Source: Hymenobacter sp. BT18
GTDB lineage: Bacteria; Bacteroidota; Bacteroidia; Cytophagales; Hymenobacteraceae
Assembly: GCF_012273015.1 (NCBI RefSeq)
Contig: NZ_CP050954.1
Span: forward strand, 558,001-622,000
Reading direction: 5' to 3'
Length of the DNA stretch: 64,000 nt
The stretch's first letter is position 1. Each line of letters opens with the position of its first letter. Both the position numbers and the translations under genes were made by a program. Under the pieces are notes generated by a model. That model was not told where the DNA came from. It ran no database searches and was given only the letters and a program-made list of their open reading frames with translations. Below are positions 51,555 to 60,488 of this stretch, piece by piece.

Positions 51555-54500
51555 TTAGAAGCCGGCACTAACGCCCAGGGTGAAGGTGCGGCTGTTCGGG
51601 TACGAGTTCATGTCCACTCCCCGGAACTGCGGGTTGCTGCCAAAGGCATTCACGTCCGGGTCGTACCACTTGTATTTCGTCGAGGTCCAGACGTTGCTCA
51701 CGCTGGCGTACACGTTCACCGACTCGATGTAGCGCACGGGCTGCTTGAAAGCGTAGCCGACGTTGATGTTTTTCAGGCGCACGTAGGAGCCATCCTGCAC
51801 CAGGCGGTCGGACAGGCGCACGGTGCGCGTATCGGCGGCCAGGGCCTTGGGCCAGGTAGCCGTGGCAGCCGTGGCGGGCGTCCAGCGGCCATCGTACACA
51901 AACTGCGGCACGTTGGCTACTTTGCCCATCCGGATCTGGTAGAGGTTTGTGTTTACCAGGTCGTTGCCCTGCACGCCCTGGAAGAACACGCTCACGCTCA
52001 GGTTGCCGTAGCTGAAGTTGTTGGTTACCCCGAAGTCGTAGTCGGGCGTGGTATTGCCGATAATCTGCCGGTCTTTGGCCGTGATGGCCGGGTCGTCGTC
52101 AAAGTTCTTGTACTTGATTTCGCCCACCATCATCTGCTGCACGGCCTCCGACTGGCTGGCGTAGTAAGGGTCCGCCATTACTTCGGCCAGGTTGTCGTAG
52201 AAGCCATCCTCGACGAAGCCGTAGACGGTGCCCAGCGGCTGCCCATTACGCTGCAGGAAGAAGTTGTCGAAGTTGTTGTAGAGGCTGCCGGCAAACTGAT
52301 CCGCCGGCAGGTCCAGCATCTTGTTGCGGTTAAAGGAGATATTGGCGTTCAGGTTCCATTTAAACCGGGTCGTATTGACCAGGGCGCCATTGGCGGAAAG
52401 CTCCAGCCCCCGGTTCTGAATGGAGCCGAAGTTGACCAGCTGGGTAGGGAAACCGGTGCTGTTGGGAGTCTGAATCTGCTGGAGCAGATCGGACGTCTTT
52501 TTCGAGTACACGTCCACGGTGAAGTTGAAGCGGTTTTGCAGCACCCCCATATCCAGGCCGGCATCAAACTGGGCCGTGGTTTCCCAGATCAGGTTGGGGT
52601 TGCGCACGCCCAGGTACACTTCATCTGCGTAGCCTGGCTGCAGGGTGCCGTTTACCGGGTAAGCAAACGGGCTGAAGTGGGCCAGCGTGCCGTAGCTGCG
52701 AATTGCCTGGTTGCCCGTCTGCCCGTAGCCTACCCGAAACTTGAGCGTGCTGAAAGTGCCTAGGTTCTGCATAAAGCTTTCTTCGGCGGCATTCCAGGCC
52801 AGCGCGAAGGAGGAGAAGTTGGCAAACTTGTTATTGCTCGTAAACTTGCTCGACCCATCCCGGCGGAACGAGGCCGTGGCCAGGTAGCGCCCTTTGTAGC
52901 TGTAGTTTATGCGTCCCAGCATGGAGAGCAGTGCGTTTTCTGCCTTGCCGCTGCGCAGGTTTTTCTGGTCAATGCCCGCGCCCATGTTGTTGTTTTCCAG
53001 CAGGTCATCGGTGAAGCCACGCACCGACATATTCCGGTAGTAGGAATAGCCCGTTTCCCGGGTCAGGGCCGCTACCGCGTTGAGGGTATGGTCTTGGCCG
53101 AACGTGCGGTTGAAGCTCAGGATGGACTCCAGGGTGATACCGCGCCAGGTGTCGTCCTGGGTGAAGGCATAGCCGTTGGTAGTGCGCGCCTCCTGCAGTC
53201 GGCGGTTGTAGTACACTTCGCGGGTGTTGGTATTGTAGTTCACCCCGAGGTTTTGGCGGAAGTTCAGGTGCTCGTTAAACGTTAGCAAGGCATAGGTCGA
53301 CGAGTAGATGCCCGTTGAGTTTGTCTTATCCTTGGCCGTGCGGGTATAGTTGTAGGGGTTTGCGGCGGCGTACCAGGAGGTAATATCTTCCCGAGCCTTG
53401 GAGGTAGCGGACGAAACCGGGTACGTGGGCGGGAAAAACAGCGCCGAGCTGATGATGCTGGCTTCGTTGCCGTTCGAGTTGGTTTTGCTCAGGTTGTAGC
53501 TTGTGAACGTGAGGTTGTTGTTGGTCCCCAGCTCAAGCCACTTATGCACCTTGCGGGCAATGTTCATCTGCAGCCCGTAGCGCTTAAAACCGGAGTTGTA
53601 GATAATGCCCTGCTGGTCGAGCATGTTGCCCGAAACCGAGTAAGTGCCCTTGTCGTTGCCGCCCGACATGCGCACCGTGTAGTCCTTTGTTACGGCGGTC
53701 CGAAAAATCTGGTCTTGCCAATCGGTGCCGGTGAAGCCATCGGGGTAAGAAGTGCCCCGCGTGCCATTCAGAAAGTCATCGGGCCCCGGCAGCAGTACCG
53801 TATCCCCCAGGGCCTGGTCGAAGCCTCTTTCGCCGGGAAATGGCAGGGTAGTCGGCGCGTTGCCGTTGTATTTTTCGGCGTTGAGCTGGGCCTCATTCTG
53901 AAACTGGGCGTACTGATACGCATTCAGCACCTTGATGCGCCGGGAAATCTGCGAGATGCTGGTATTGGCCACCACGTCAATCCGGTCACGGTCGTTGCGC
54001 CCTTTTTTGGTGGTAATCATGACGACTCCGTTGGCGCCCCGCGAGCCGTAGATGGCCGTGGCCGACGCGTCCTTCAGGATGTCCATGGACTCAATATCCT
54101 GGGGATTCAGAAACGACAGGGCGTTGGTCGACTGGCCGTTGCCGCCGGACGGATTAGCCCCGCTGGCCGAAGAGGCCGTCGAAGCCGGCGCGGTGAAGGG
54201 AATGCCATCAATAACGTAGAGCGGCTCACTGCCGCCCAGCACCGTGTTGGCGCCGCGAATGGTGAGGCTGATACCCGCGCCGGGCGCTCCGTCGCTGCGG
54301 TTTACCGTCACGCCGGCCACCTGGCCCTGCAGCCCCTGGTTGATGCTGGTTGGAATGGTTTTGAGCAGGTCTTCCGTTTTTACAGTCGCCACCGAGCCGG
54401 TTACGTCGCTTCGCTTGGCCGTACCATAGCCAATCACGACTACATCATTAAGGGTTTTCACATCCTCTAGCAGGGAGACGTTGATGGTGGTACGGTTTCC

Positions 54501-54758
54501 CACTGCCACTTCCTGCGTTACCAGGCCGATAAAGGAGAAAACGAGCGTCGAATTTGCGGATGGCACTTCAATAAGGTAAGTGCCATCCGCGTTCGACGTA
54601 GCACCAACGGTAGTGCCCTTCACGACCACACTTACCCCCGGCAGCTTGTCACCCTTGGTCGCATCCGTCACGATGCCTTTCACCAAGACTTGCGCAAAAC
54701 CTTTAAAGGGCCCTGTGACCAGAGCAATTAGAAAAAGAAGGGGTAAAAACTTCTTCAT
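51555..54758 (-). CDS. SusC/RagA family TonB-linked outer membrane transporter
   Basis: A 1067-residue TonB-dependent oligosaccharide importer. Signal peptide (cleavage near GFAQ), carboxypeptidase-regulatory-like domain (about 25-100, VKGIVTDATKGDKLPGVSV), TonB-box region (NDVVVIGYGTAKRSDVTGSV), plug domain (about 115-240, GLQGQVAGVTV ... YGSRGANGVVMITTKKG) and a long 22-strand barrel ending SRTFTLGVSAGF are all present. The pair with SusD defines the polysaccharide utilization locus. Its promoter carries the LacI-type operator at 54936. No anti-sigma or HTCS gene is nearby. Confidence 0.95.
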   Translation of the reverse strand: MKKFLPLLFLIALVTGPFKGFAQVLVKGIVTDATKGDKLPGVSVVVKGTTVGATSNADGTYLIEVPSANSTLVFSFIGLVTQEVAVGNRTTINVSLLEDVKTLNDVVVIGYGTAKRSDVTGSVATVKTEDLLKTIPTSINQGLQGQVAGVTVNRSDGAPGAGISLTIRGANTVLGGSEPLYVIDGIPFTAPASTASSASGANPSGGNGQSTNALSFLNPQDIESMDILKDASATAIYGSRGANGVVMITTKKGRNDRDRIDVVANTSISQISRRIKVLNAYQYAQFQNEAQLNAEKYNGNAPTTLPFPGERGFDQALGDTVLLPGPDDFLNGTRGTSYPDGFTGTDWQDQIFRTAVTKDYTVRMSGGNDKGTYSVSGNMLDQQGIIYNSGFKRYGLQMNIARKVHKWLELGTNNNLTFTSYNLSKTNSNGNEASIISSALFFPPTYPVSSATSKAREDITSWYAAANPYNYTRTAKDKTNSTGIYSSTYALLTFNEHLNFRQNLGVNYNTNTREVYYNRRLQEARTTNGYAFTQDDTWRGITLESILSFNRTFGQDHTLNAVAALTRETGYSYYRNMSVRGFTDDLLENNNMGAGIDQKNLRSGKAENALLSMLGRINYSYKGRYLATASFRRDGSSKFTSNNKFANFSSFALAWNAAEESFMQNLGTFSTLKFRVGYGQTGNQAIRSYGTLAHFSPFAYPVNGTLQPGYADEVYLGVRNPNLIWETTAQFDAGLDMGVLQNRFNFTVDVYSKKTSDLLQQIQTPNSTGFPTQLVNFGSIQNRGLELSANGALVNTTRFKWNLNANISFNRNKMLDLPADQFAGSLYNNFDNFFLQRNGQPLGTVYGFVEDGFYDNLAEVMADPYYASQSEAVQQMMVGEIKYKNFDDDPAITAKDRQIIGNTTPDYDFGVTNNFSYGNLSVSVFFQGVQGNDLVNTNLYQIRMGKVANVPQFVYDGRWTPATAATATWPKALAADTRTVRLSDRLVQDGSYVRLKNINVGYAFKQPVRYIESVNVYASVSNVWTSTKYKWYDPDVNAFGSNPQFRGVDMNSYPNSRTFTLGVSAGF

Positions 54759-54922
54759 ACAACCTGTGGGGATATAAAAGGGTGAGCAGGAATCCGGGAA
54801 AGCAAGCAGGCAGGCACTACCAGAAAAGGGTGGCAGCTTTCTCTGCTCGGGGGGGACAGTGAATCGAGCTGTTTCATGCTGAAGGTGACAGGCGAGAATG
54901 AGTTACGTAATCGTTTGCGGTG

Positions 54923-54953
54923 TGAATATAGACAACTAAAACGTTTTAGCAAA
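54923..54953 (-). promoter_or_regulatory. susC promoter with LacI-type operator in the spacer
   Basis: On the - strand TTTG (54950-54953) and TATATTCA (54923-54930) are separated by exactly 19 bp, the Bacteroidota spacing. The perfect palindrome CTAAAACGTTTTAG (54936-54949) fills the spacer, the position expected for steric repression. AATCGTTTGCGG (54909-54920) overlaps the predicted transcription start. The leader to the susC ATG is about 155 nt. Confidence 0.75.
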
Positions 54954-54959
54954 AAAACC

Positions 54960-55324
54960 TTTTTTCTTCTTTCATGGCCCCACGCTTTTCGTTGGGGCAA
55001 CACAAGCCAGCCCCAGGCCTGCTGGTCTGTTGTCGGCCCATTTCGCGGAAGCTCTGTTCTTTATGGCTTTTGAGGCCCTGAAGGCCAGCCCGTTGTCGGT
55101 ATGCTCCCCAAAGAGGCTCAGGAGTTGCTGGGGCTGGCCAAAACTGGCCTTGGTCAACGCCGCATAGCCTGCGGCAGAGCCCCCAACGGATACCTCCTTC
55201 TATATAGTAACTCTTCCCTATTGGGCAAGCCACCCTGCCTTGGGCCTACGTAGACGCCGGGGCGCAGGCGGCAGCGTTTGCCCGCGTAAGCGTTCAGCCC
55301 CCGAAGCCGTATCTTTAAGGCACT
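54960..55324. other. Right boundary gap of the polysaccharide locus
   Basis: These 365 bp hold no gene that could be supported. Short open frames on both strands between about 54970 and 55190 have no recognisable domain; they may be remnants of a lost gene. The last ~60 bp presumably carry the promoter of the DUF433 gene. Confidence 0.4.
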
Positions 55325-55564
55325 ATGGATATTAAGACCCTGATTACCGTTGATGAAGGGGTACTGGGCGGGCAGCCCGTATTTGCGGGTACGCGCGTAC
55401 CGATAGAGTCCTTATTCGACCACCTGGAGGCCGGCGTTTCGCTGGCGGAGTTTCTCAACGATTTCCCCACGGTGAGCCGGGAACAAGCGGAAGCCGTGCT
55501 GGAAATAGCCAATAAGCTGCTCACCTCTCGCAATGTAGCGCACTGGTATGCGGCTGTTGCTTGA
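55325..55564 (+). CDS. DUF433 antitoxin-like protein
   Basis: A 79-residue protein of the DUF433 family. The block LGGQPVFAGTRVPIESLFDHLEAG with FLNDFPTVSREQ is the family signature and forms a winged-helix-like DNA-binding fold. DUF433 genes are commonly paired with DUF5615 PIN-like genes, and the pair is thought to be a toxin-antitoxin system. Its last 17 bp overlap the start of the next gene, indicating translational coupling. Confidence 0.85.
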   Translation: MDIKTLITVDEGVLGGQPVFAGTRVPIESLFDHLEAGVSLAEFLNDFPTVSREQAEAVLEIANKLLTSRNVAHWYAAVA

Positions 55565-55988
55565 CGAAAACCTGCCGAAACGGCTGAAAGCTGATTTTCC
55601 GGAGCATGACGTGTGTACCGTGCGCGACAAAGGGTGGAACGGCGTGAAGAACTGGGAGCTGCTGAAATTCATGCTGGCCGAGGGTGCCGACACCCTGCTC
55701 ACCTTCGACAAGAACCTGCAGCATCAGCCGAATTTCGGAGAGTACACGCTTACCGTCTACGTGCTGTCGGCCCTCATCAACCAGTACAGCGTCCTAATGG
55801 CCTTGTCGGCCCAGGTCAGGCAGCAGCTAGGCAGCCCCGGCTTACCCGTTGGCCCGGTTGTGCTACAAGAGCCGAAACGCCGAATCGCTCGGTGCGGCCC
55901 TTACCATCTACAGTGTACAACTCACCGGCTGGCTCCGCGCTTACCGCCTCAACTGCTGCGGCCGCTGGCCATTGGCCCGGCGCTGTAG
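55548..55988 (+). CDS. DUF5615 PIN-like toxin candidate
   Basis: A 146-residue protein whose first ~110 residues match the DUF5615 PIN-like family: MRLLLDENLPKRL (Asp6 as acidic metal ligand), VRDKGWNGVKNWELL, and TLLTFDKNLQHQPNF. PIN-like proteins are candidate RNases. The usual family ends near 115 residues; here about 30 extra Arg/Leu/Pro-rich residues follow, as if the normal stop were lost. ATG 55548 overlaps the DUF433 gene. Confidence 0.82.
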   Translation: MRLLLDENLPKRLKADFPEHDVCTVRDKGWNGVKNWELLKFMLAEGADTLLTFDKNLQHQPNFGEYTLTVYVLSALINQYSVLMALSAQVRQQLGSPGLPVGPVVLQEPKRRIARCGPYHLQCTTHRLAPRLPPQLLRPLAIGPAL

Positions 55989-56173
55989 GCGATGTGGCAA
56001 GGGCAGCGGGTAGCAATACAGATTAAACCAAGGGTATATTGCTGACAGGTAAGCCTATAGCTACAGCTAGCCTGTAAGCTAGGTAAATGAAACTAGTCGA
56101 CAGTTACGGCTATAGGAATACTGAAATCAAAGCTGAGCAAGGGTGTTCAAAACACTTCTAAATCAATTCAAAA

Positions 56174-57073
56174 ATGAAAGGAAAATATCTCCAGAAGTCA
56201 TTCATTTGGCTATTATTAATAAGCTTGCCATTTACGGTATTTTCTCAGTCAGCAGAGTTTACAATTCAAGATATAAAATTTGAAAGCCAAGGCATTACGC
56301 TTGCTGGATCAATTCTAAAACCTAAGAATCCGTTTGCAGCAGTTGTAATTGTTCACGGGTCTGACCCTGTGAAGAGAGAAATGGATTTCGCAAAGCGTAT
56401 TGCTAGAGAAGGCATTGCCGTACTAACATACGATAAGCGTGGAGTAGGAGAATCTGGGGGAGTGTACGTAGGTCCGTCTGTTGGCACGAACAATATTGAC
56501 ACCACCAATCTTAACCTATTATCCCGCGATGCAAATGAGGCCGCAATAACACTTCAAAAGTATTTAAAAGACAAAAAAACACCAATTGGATTAGTTGGGT
56601 TTAGTCAAGCAGGATGGATCATCCCAATTTCTGCTAGCAGAAACAAACAGATACAATTTATGATTTTGTTTAGTGGTCCTACGATTACAACTTTAGAACA
56701 GCTCCGATTCCAGTTTTACACAAATGGTAATAATAATTTCTGGAAAAATCACACAGAAGCAGATGCTCGGGAGCACACTAAGAATGACCCGGACAAGTAT
56801 CAATTTATTGCCACTGATCCAAAAGTCAATCTGGATATCCTTCCGATTCCCGGACTTTGGATTTTTGGAGAACAAGACATACAAATCCCTGTGAAGTTGT
56901 GCATAGATCAATTAAATACCTTTAAAGCAAAAGGAAAAGCCTATGAATACGTCCTATTCCCCGCATTGGGTCATAATACCGCATTCGACAGCAACACAAC
57001 GCCTTTCGATATTTCAATCCAGTGGGTAAAGCAGAAATTTTTGAATATCAAGAAGTTTAAAGAACCAAAATAA
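56174..57073 (+). CDS. Alpha/beta hydrolase, probably horizontally acquired
   Basis: A 299-residue secreted hydrolase. The signal peptide (SFIWLLLISLPFTVFSQS) is clear. The fold is a serine alpha/beta hydrolase: oxyanion-region VIVHGSDP, YDKRGVGESGG, nucleophile elbow GLVGFSQAGW, acid-region LWIFGEQDIQIP and His in FPALGHNTAF. Similar proteins act on small esters or peptides; substrate unknown. The gene is far more AT-rich than its surroundings (many AAA/AAT/ATT codons), which points to transfer from a low-GC Bacteroidota. It is flanked by a toxin-antitoxin pair and a convergent terminator. Confidence 0.85.
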   Translation: MKGKYLQKSFIWLLLISLPFTVFSQSAEFTIQDIKFESQGITLAGSILKPKNPFAAVVIVHGSDPVKREMDFAKRIAREGIAVLTYDKRGVGESGGVYVGPSVGTNNIDTTNLNLLSRDANEAAITLQKYLKDKKTPIGLVGFSQAGWIIPISASRNKQIQFMILFSGPTITTLEQLRFQFYTNGNNNFWKNHTEADAREHTKNDPDKYQFIATDPKVNLDILPIPGLWIFGEQDIQIPVKLCIDQLNTFKAKGKAYEYVLFPALGHNTAFDSNTTPFDISIQWVKQKFLNIKKFKEPK

Positions 57074-57152
57074 AATAGGCCTACTGAGGTTTACAATAAA
57101 AATACGCTCGTTCCCAATACCAAAGCGTTAATCAGGCCCTTTTCTACATACA

Positions 57153-57188
57153 AAACCGCCCCGCAACTTCACGGTTACGGGGCGGTTT
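57153..57188. terminator. Bidirectional terminator
   Basis: AAACCGCCCCG (57153-57163) and CGGGGCGGTTT (57178-57188) form an 11-bp stem with A and T runs on both sides, between the convergent hydrolase and molybdenum hydroxylase genes. Confidence 0.85.
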
Positions 57189-57210
57189 GCGTTGCGGCAA
57201 GTGGCAGCAA

Positions 57211-59445
57211 TTACAGCAGCTTGTCAATCATCACGGGTAAGTCGCGGACGCGCTTGCCGGTGGCGTGGAACACGGCGTTGGTAATGGCGGCAGCCACGCC
57301 CAGCATGCCCACCTCGCCGATGCCTTTCACGCCCAGCGGGTTCACGATGTCGTCTTCCTCCTCCACAAACAGCACGTCGATGTCGTGGATATCGGCGTTG
57401 ACGGGCACGTGGTACTCGGCGTAGTTGTGGTTCATGTAGCGGCCGAACTTGTGGTCCATCACCGTTTCCTCCATTAGCGCCATGCTGATGCCCCACACCA
57501 CCGAGCCTAATACCTGAGAGCGGGCTGTTTTGAGGTTGAGGATGCGGCCGGCAGCCACGGCATTCACCACGCGCGTTACGTGCACGGTGCCCAGTTCCTC
57601 GTCCACCTTCACCTCCGCAAACACAATGTTGTGGGAGTGCAGGGAGTACTGCTGCTGCTTGAGCATGTTGGGCATAGCCGAGCTGTCGGCTTCTACCTTG
57701 GTTTCGCCGCTGGCCTGCAGCACGTCGCGCAGCACTACGGCCTGGCTGGCATCGGAGCGCAGCCGGATCTGGCCGTTCACGAACTCCACGTCTTCCAGCT
57801 TGGCACCTTTCAGGGGCGAGTCGTCCAGCTTCTGGGCCAGCTTGAGCAGCTTTTCGCCCAGGGCCTCGCAGGTGTTCTTCACGGCCGTGCCTACCGAAGC
57901 AGCCGTCCAGGAGCCGCCCTGCAGCGGGGCCTCGGGCAGGTCGGTGTCGCCGAGCTTAAAGGTGACAGCCTCGATGGGCAGGCCCAGCGTTTCGGCCGCA
58001 ATCTGCGTCATGATGGTGTAGGTGCCCGTGCCATTTTCGCCGGCCGCGCTGGATACCGTCAGGTGCCCATCGGCGGTGATGGAGGCTTTGGCAGCCGATT
58101 TCTGCTGCGTAGCATCCCACACGCCGCCGCCAATGCCCCAGCCGATGAGCTTGCCGTCTTTGTCGCGCATGGAGCCCGGAGCCTGGGTTCGCTTGTCCCA
58201 GCCGAATTTGGCCGCGCCCTGGTGGTAGCATTCGCGCAGCTTTTTGCTGCTGAAGGGCTTGTCCTGGTTCTGGTCCCGCTCGGCGTAGTTGCGCAGGCGG
58301 AACTCCAGCGGGTCGAGGCCGGCCTCGTAGGCCATTTCGTCCATGGCAATTTCCAGCCCAATGGAGCCGGTAGCCGCCCCGGGGGCGCGCATGTCGAGGG
58401 GGGTGTATACGTCGAGCTTGGCCAGCTGGTAGCCCAGCTTGACGTTGTCGCACTGGTAGAGCATGCCGCTCCAGTTTACCACGTTCTCGGTGTAGTCCTC
58501 AAACCGGGAGGTTTCGTGGAGGGCGTGGTGCTGCAGGGCAGCCAGGGTACCATCGGCGTTGGTGGCCAGCTTGAGGTACTGCAGCGTGTGCGGCCGATGC
58601 CCGAAGGAGAACATCTGCTGGCGCGTGAGCGTGAGGCGCACCGAGCGTTTCAGCTCCAGCGCCGCCATAACGGCCAGAAACACCGAGTACTGGGGCCGCA
58701 GCCCCGAGCCAAAGCCCCCACCCATGTACTCATTCACCACCCGGCAGTCGTCCTTCTTCAGCCCGAAGATTTTGGTGAGGTACTGCTGCACGTTGTACAC
58801 GCCCTGGGTTTTGTCGTAGGCCGTGATTTTACCTTCCCCGCGCCACTCGGCGGTGGTGGCAAACAGCTCCATGGGGTTGTGGTGCTGGGCGCCGTGCACG
58901 TACTCAGCCTCCATGCGGTGCGGGGCTTCCTCCCAGGCCTTGTCGGGGTTGCCACGAGGCGGGGGCGGCGGCATATAGCCGGTTTTGCCCCGACCCGGCT
59001 CGAAGCCGTCTTCGCGCTTGGTTTCGAGGCTGGTTTCGTGCTTCTCCTGCTCGTATTCGATGCGCAGCAAGGAAGCCGCATACCGAGCCAGTTCAAAATT
59101 CTCGGCCACCACCAGGGCCACGGGCTGCTGGCTGAACTTGATTTCGTTATCGTGCAGGGGCCGGAAGGGCGAGCCGCCGGGAGCCACCTGGTCCTTATAG
59201 CTCCTATCAAACCAGGCCAGCGACGGTACGTTCTCGTGCGAGAATACCTGGAGCACCCCCGGCAGGGCCAGCACCTCATCGGCGTGAATCTTGGTGATTT
59301 TGCCCTTGGCAATGGGGCTGCTGATTACCCAGCCGTACGTCAGGTCGGGCACGGCGTACTCGGCCGCGTACCGGGCCGTGCCGGTTACTTTTGCCGGACC
59401 ATCAACGCGACTGGTGGGCTTGCCTATGTGGTTGGTCGTGCTCAT
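57211..59445 (-). CDS. Xanthine dehydrogenase-family molybdopterin-binding subunit
   Basis: The 744-residue catalytic subunit of a three-part molybdenum hydroxylase. It opens IGKPTSRVDGPAKVTGTARYAAEY, standard for the family. Molybdopterin-contact blocks include VVNEYMGGGFGSG, PLDMRAPGAATGSIGLE, AAGENGTGTYTIMTQ and the active-site glutamate Glu711 in VKGIGEVG. No Tat signal is seen. The closest known layout is PaoC/YagR-type aldehyde oxidoreductase; the substrate (aromatic aldehyde or N-heterocycle) is not certain. Its start overlaps the FAD-subunit stop by ATGA. Confidence 0.92.
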   Translation of the reverse strand: MSTTNHIGKPTSRVDGPAKVTGTARYAAEYAVPDLTYGWVISSPIAKGKITKIHADEVLALPGVLQVFSHENVPSLAWFDRSYKDQVAPGGSPFRPLHDNEIKFSQQPVALVVAENFELARYAASLLRIEYEQEKHETSLETKREDGFEPGRGKTGYMPPPPPRGNPDKAWEEAPHRMEAEYVHGAQHHNPMELFATTAEWRGEGKITAYDKTQGVYNVQQYLTKIFGLKKDDCRVVNEYMGGGFGSGLRPQYSVFLAVMAALELKRSVRLTLTRQQMFSFGHRPHTLQYLKLATNADGTLAALQHHALHETSRFEDYTENVVNWSGMLYQCDNVKLGYQLAKLDVYTPLDMRAPGAATGSIGLEIAMDEMAYEAGLDPLEFRLRNYAERDQNQDKPFSSKKLRECYHQGAAKFGWDKRTQAPGSMRDKDGKLIGWGIGGGVWDATQQKSAAKASITADGHLTVSSAAGENGTGTYTIMTQIAAETLGLPIEAVTFKLGDTDLPEAPLQGGSWTAASVGTAVKNTCEALGEKLLKLAQKLDDSPLKGAKLEDVEFVNGQIRLRSDASQAVVLRDVLQASGETKVEADSSAMPNMLKQQQYSLHSHNIVFAEVKVDEELGTVHVTRVVNAVAAGRILNLKTARSQVLGSVVWGISMALMEETVMDHKFGRYMNHNYAEYHVPVNADIHDIDVLFVEEEDDIVNPLGVKGIGEVGMLGVAAAITNAVFHATGKRVRDLPVMIDKLL

Positions 59446-60464
59446 GGATTCGAGTTTAGAAAGACGTCGGATGCGGTTTGCGAGCCTTCTACGGCCTGCT
59501 TGAGGGCCCGCACAATGGCGCGCTTGGCCAGCTCAATCTTGAAGTCGTTGGAGCCGTGGCCCTGGGCGTTTTCCAGCACTTTGGCCGCAGCCCGGGCAAA
59601 GGTTTCCACGGTAGCGGGCTGGCCCTTGAGCAGGTTCTCGGCCTCCTGGTCGCGCCAGGGCTTGTGGGCCACGCCGCCCAGCGCCAAACGAGCATCCCGG
59701 ATGGTGTTGCCGTCCAGCTCCAGCGCCGCCGCCACCGATACCAGGGCAAAGGCGTAGCTGCTCCGGTCGCGCAGCTTCAGGTAGCTGAAGTTCTTCTCGA
59801 AGCCCTTGGCTGGCAGATCGAGGCTCACAATCAATTCGCCGGGCTCCAGGGTGTTGTCCTTTTCGGGCTGGTTACCGGGCAGGCGGTGGAAGTCGTCGAA
59901 GGCAATGCTCCGCTCCCCGTTGGGGCCGCTCACGCGCACCGTGGGAGCCAGCGCCGCCAGGGCCACGCACATGTCCGAAGGGTGGGTAGCAATGCACGAA
60001 TCGCTGGTGCCCAGGATGCCGCACACCCGGTTGTAGCCCCCGATGGCCGAGCAGCCCGAACCCGGCTCCCGCTTGTTGCAGGGCGTGGCCAGGTCGTAGA
60101 AGTAGTAGCAGCGGGTACGCTGCATGAGGTTGCCGCCGTTGGTGGCCATGTTGCGCAGTTGGGGCGAAGCTCCGGCCAGAATGGCCTGGTTCAGCAGTGG
60201 GTAGCGGCTTTTCACCTCCTCGTGCCAGGCGGTGTCGGCGTTAGTCGCCGTGGCGCCCAGGCGCAGCCCGCCGTCGGGCAGGTTTTCGATATCGGACAGG
60301 GGCAGCTTGCCCACGCTCACGAGATGGGTAGGGCGCGCCACATTTTCCTTCATCAAATCGATGAGGTTGGTGCCGCCCCCTATATAGGCCGCGTCGGGTC
60401 GCCCCGACTGCTCGCGCACGGCATCGGCAACAGCCGTAGCGCGGTGGTAAGTAAATGAGTTCAT
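59442..60464 (-). CDS. FAD-binding subunit of molybdenum hydroxylase (PaoB-like)
   Basis: A 340-residue CO-dehydrogenase-flavoprotein-type subunit. FAD motifs YIGGGTNLIDLM (27-38) and ATNGGNLMQRTRC (107-119) are visible. The cysteine-rich insert (Cys119, 129, 138, 148, 157) around DLATPCNKREPGSGCSA is the segment that carries an extra [4Fe-4S] cluster in PaoB/YagS, so a similar cluster is likely. It passes electrons between the Fe-S and FAD centres for the Mo subunit downstream. Confidence 0.9.
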   Translation of the reverse strand: MNSFTYHRATAVADAVREQSGRPDAAYIGGGTNLIDLMKENVARPTHLVSVGKLPLSDIENLPDGGLRLGATATNADTAWHEEVKSRYPLLNQAILAGASPQLRNMATNGGNLMQRTRCYYFYDLATPCNKREPGSGCSAIGGYNRVCGILGTSDSCIATHPSDMCVALAALAPTVRVSGPNGERSIAFDDFHRLPGNQPEKDNTLEPGELIVSLDLPAKGFEKNFSYLKLRDRSSYAFALVSVAAALELDGNTIRDARLALGGVAHKPWRDQEAENLLKGQPATVETFARAAAKVLENAQGHGSNDFKIELAKRAIVRALKQAVEGSQTASDVFLNSNP

Positions 60465-60488
60465 TTTGAAGAGCTTAGATGGAAGAAC

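Noticed and set aside
55060..55200. Possible transposase or small-gene remnant upstream of the DUF433 gene
   Set aside because: Short frames on both strands looked gene-like but no motif could be named, so nothing beyond a non-coding gap is claimed.
57580..59757. 725-codon open frame on the + strand
   Set aside because: It lies wholly opposite the molybdenum hydroxylase genes and has no domain; it is a by-product of high GC and codon bias in the real genes.
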